A stretch of 42,694 nucleotides of DNA from Paracoccus benzoatiresistens (GTDB lineage: Bacteria; Pseudomonadota; Alphaproteobacteria; Rhodobacterales; Rhodobacteraceae), in assembly GCF_026913015.1 (NCBI RefSeq), contig NZ_JAPTYD010000030.1, positions 1-42,694 on the forward strand, written 5' to 3'. The position numbers were made by a program, and so were the translations under genes. The notes under the pieces are model-generated. The model was not told where the DNA came from, searched no databases, and saw only the letters and a list, made by a program, of their open reading frames with translations. This document shows positions 42,085 through 42,694 of this stretch, piece by piece; position 1 is the first letter of the stretch; every line of letters begins with the position of its first letter.

Positions 42085-42182
42085 CGGGTAAGTCCTTCTT
42101 GAAGGCTGAGTGTCGAAAGAAGCCCTGCAGCAGGCTGGCCGGTCGTTGTATTTGGATGATGCGCCTCAATTCGGACTGTGCG

Positions 42183-42196
42183 TTGACGAAGCGCAA
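42183..42196. promoter_or_regulatory. Weak FNR-like box between the two Crp/Fnr genes
   Basis: TTGACGAAGCGCAA matches eight of ten consensus positions, about 100 bases from the start of the FNR gene and 130 from the partial Crp gene. It could mediate autoregulation, but a match this weak is not compelling alone. Confidence 0.25.
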
Positions 42197-42321
42197 TCGG
42201 CCCATAGGAAACAAACCCGCGACCAGTCCCGCGGCGGAAATTTGCCTACAATGAAAATCAAAGACCATTGAGTCCGGTAACGGCTATGACCGGCGGCGGC
42301 TTGGCAAGAAGGAAGCAGCAG

Positions 42322-42694
42322 ATGAGCGAGGTCTACGCTTCCGGGGGGAATGGCGATAGCCAGGGAAAGCGGTTGGACCTTGCGCCATTCTCGCGCCTTG
42401 CTCCGGACACCCTGCATCTGCTGGAGCGGATCTGCCAGGTCCGCAGCTATCCTGCGGGGCAGTCCGTGCTGGTGGCCGGGGACACCGCCGCCTTCGTGGG
42501 CTTTGTGCAGTCGGGCATCCTGCGCATGCAGAAGCTGCTTCCGGACGGCCGCCGGCACATCGTGGCGCTGCTGATGGACGGCGACATGTTCGGCAGGATC
42601 TTCGACGGGCCGATGCCTTATGCGATCGAGGCGGCCGCCGACAGCAAGGTGCTGTGCTTCCGGCGCGATCCCTTCGAGCGCCTCATCCTGCAGG
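42322..42694 (+). CDS. Crp/Fnr-family regulator, 5' part (runs off the window)
   Basis: An open frame from ATG 42322 (AAGAAGGAAG upstream) to the right edge gives 124 residues of a cyclic-nucleotide-binding-like domain: LERICQVRSYPAGQSVLVAGD, FVGFVQSGILRMQKLLPDGRRHIVALLMDGDMFG. This is the Crp/Fnr sensor fold. There is no N-terminal Cys cluster (only Cys in ERICQ and VLCF), so it is not an iron-sulfur FNR. The DNA-binding end is outside the window. It is divergent from the FNR gene across 237 bases; this pairing suggests linked control. Confidence 0.85.
   Translation, partial: MSEVYASGGNGDSQGKRLDLAPFSRLAPDTLHLLERICQVRSYPAGQSVLVAGDTAAFVGFVQSGILRMQKLLPDGRRHIVALLMDGDMFGRIFDGPMPYAIEAAADSKVLCFRRDPFERLILQ

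Overview
The window is high-GC, gene-dense alphaproteobacterial chromosomal DNA. Codon use, the FnrL-type regulator with FNR boxes, the ybbAP/tesA-like trio and the IS5-type remnant all point to Rhodobacterales, most likely Paracoccus or a close relative. This is inference from gene content; there is no rRNA or other marker gene here, and no rRNA, tRNA or CRISPR array was seen.

Layout, left to right. The edge (1-481) holds the 3' end of an unknown gene and a decayed IS5-type transposase. Next come a methanethiol oxidase/selenium-binding protein with a small membrane protein (482-2539), then an FtsX-type ABC export pair divergent from a TesA-like esterase (2559-6521). A sensory block on the minus strand (6604-11058) carries a small conserved protein, a single-domain response regulator, and a CheB-CheR-PAS-HWE-kinase fusion cut in two by one in-frame TAA. 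Transporters follow (11146-17879): an APC permease, a Na/Pi-cotransporter-PhoU protein, an AI-2E-type permease with a long cytosolic sensor-like tail, and an EamA permease divergent from a LysR regulator. A cupin, a SnoaL-like protein and an unusual alpha/beta-hydrolase/degenerate-cyclase/LuxR regulator (18981-21525) lie divergent from a tightly overlapping five-gene operon (21647-27044). That operon encodes a binding protein, permease, ATPase, metallo-beta-lactamase-fold enzyme and histidine phosphatase.

The right third (27259-42694) is more accessory. It contains a serine hydrolase with an FNR-like box against its ribosome binding site, a sorbosone-dehydrogenase-like protein, a Met/His-rich pair (DUF305 plus a His-rich secreted protein), a GlxA-type AraC regulator divergent from a winged-helix methyltransferase, a DUF2934 protein and a stand-alone SIR2-like protein in lower-GC DNA. 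Last is an apparent low-oxygen stress island: PEP synthase, Hsp20, two paralogous small cytochromes c around an ExoD-like protein, an FNR protein with the four cluster cysteines, and the start of a second Crp/Fnr gene. Two perfect FNR boxes and one near-perfect box lie in the hsp20/cytochrome promoters, so the neighbouring FNR protein probably controls them.

Best candidates for new biology: the ABC/MBL/phosphatase operon, the hydrolase-cyclase-LuxR regulator, the AI-2E permease with a B12-fold-like plus GAF tail, the SIR2-like protein with its usual catalytic His replaced, and the duplicated cytochromes in the FNR island.
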